Part shown: in pieces, positions 14,071 to 14,271 of the stretch | Layout: each line of letters opens with the position of its first letter | How positions within the stretch are numbered: position 1 is the stretch's first letter | DNA from: Sulfurimonas sp. | Lineage (GTDB): Bacteria; Campylobacterota; Campylobacteria; Campylobacterales; Sulfurimonadaceae | Assembly (NCBI GenBank): GCA_027056465.1 | Contig: JALUKS010000041.1 | Span: forward strand, 1-14,271 | Length of the DNA: 14,271 nt | Reading direction: 5' to 3' | Notes under the pieces: generated by a model | Seen by the model: the letters and a program-made list of their open reading frames with translations, nothing else | Database searches by the model: none | What the model was told of the DNA's origin: nothing | Made by a program: the position numbers and the translations under genes

Positions 14071-14112
14071 CTTATTTATTGTACTGCCTATTGGCATTGT
14101 GCACTAAATAAG
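14071..14112 (-). repeat. Stem-loop in the 23S-5S spacer
   Basis: CTTATTTA (14071-14078) pairs with TAAATAAG (14105-14112), and inside it TGCC pairs with GGCA around TATT (14085-14096). The branched stem lies about 35 bases after the 23S 3' end and is a likely folded part of the rRNA precursor spacer. Confidence 0.55.
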
Positions 14113-14144
14113 GTAGTGAACGAATTGTACTCATTTAAGAGTTT

Positions 14145-14271
14145 ATAAAAAAGACAAACGTACTATTAGTACTGGTCAGCTAAACAGATTACTCTGCGTA
14201 CACATCCAGCCTATCAAGCTTGTAGTCTTCAAGCGTACTTCAGGGATTGTTCATCTTGGAGTTGGCTTCCC
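14145..14271 (-). rRNA. rrl: 23S ribosomal RNA, 3' end (partial)
   Basis: On the minus strand the window edge falls inside domain VI of 23S rRNA. Recognisable conserved stretches are GAAGACTACAAGCTTGATAG, GGCTGGATGTGTACGC and GACCAGTACTAATAG, the last equivalent to the CCGGUACUAAU near the 3' end of E. coli 23S. Counting the same ~20 bases beyond CUAAU places the 3' end near 14145. The rest of the gene, and presumably 16S, lies to the right of the window. The rRNA operon is transcribed leftward, toward the outer-membrane gene. Confidence 0.95.

Noticed and set aside
13942..14144. tRNA gene in the 23S-5S spacer
   Set aside because: No cloverleaf, GGTTCGAATCC-type loop or anticodon arm is seen; the stems found do not fit a tRNA.

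Overview
The window looks like a chromosomal segment of a Campylobacterota (epsilonproteobacterial) genome, most likely a free-living relative of Sulfurimonas or Sulfuricurvum. Reasons: AT-rich DNA, TATAAT-type -10 boxes with weak or absent -35 boxes, and gene blocks that, from memory, match conserved Helicobacter/Campylobacter neighbourhoods (tig-clpP-def-comM; lspA-glmM beside rpsT-prfA; speE-coaE with dapF and purM nearby). The genus is inference; the phylum is well supported.

Layout, left to right. Bases 1-125 are the 3' tail and right end of an IS256-family insertion sequence. Bases 154-5235 (minus strand) form a protein-biogenesis operon: tig (trigger factor), clpP, a GGDEF-family protein with a ruined active site, def (peptide deformylase), then comM, which may have its own promoter. 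Bases 5316-7131 (minus) hold glmM and lspA, for cell-envelope precursors and lipoprotein maturation. The divergent plus-strand pair rpsT-prfA (7250-8592) encodes translation factors. It is followed by a promoter-hairpin-terminator arrangement (8616-8720) that could be a small RNA gene of about 90 nt. Bases 8786-10691 (minus) carry a short, degenerate SpeE-like protein, coaE and dapF. Bases 10795-11990 (plus) carry a small two-helix membrane protein coupled to purM. Bases 12026-13219 (minus) encode an OmpP1/FadL-type outer-membrane protein. After an AT-rich gene-free stretch, the window ends in the 3' part of a minus-strand rRNA operon: the last ~125 nt of 23S, a spacer with strong hairpins, and 5S rRNA.

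Nearly all genes are housekeeping: nascent-chain folding, deformylation and proteolysis; peptidoglycan precursors (glmM, dapF); lipoprotein processing; CoA and purine synthesis; translation termination. No CRISPR array, tRNA, prophage or defence system was seen. The points most worth a second look are the GGDEF protein that keeps an RxxD inhibitory-site motif while losing its catalytic residues, the possible small RNA after prfA, the hairpin that encloses the prfA start codon, the truncated SpeE homologue, the palindrome and promoter-like sequence before comM, and the hairpin that abuts the 5' end of 5S rRNA.
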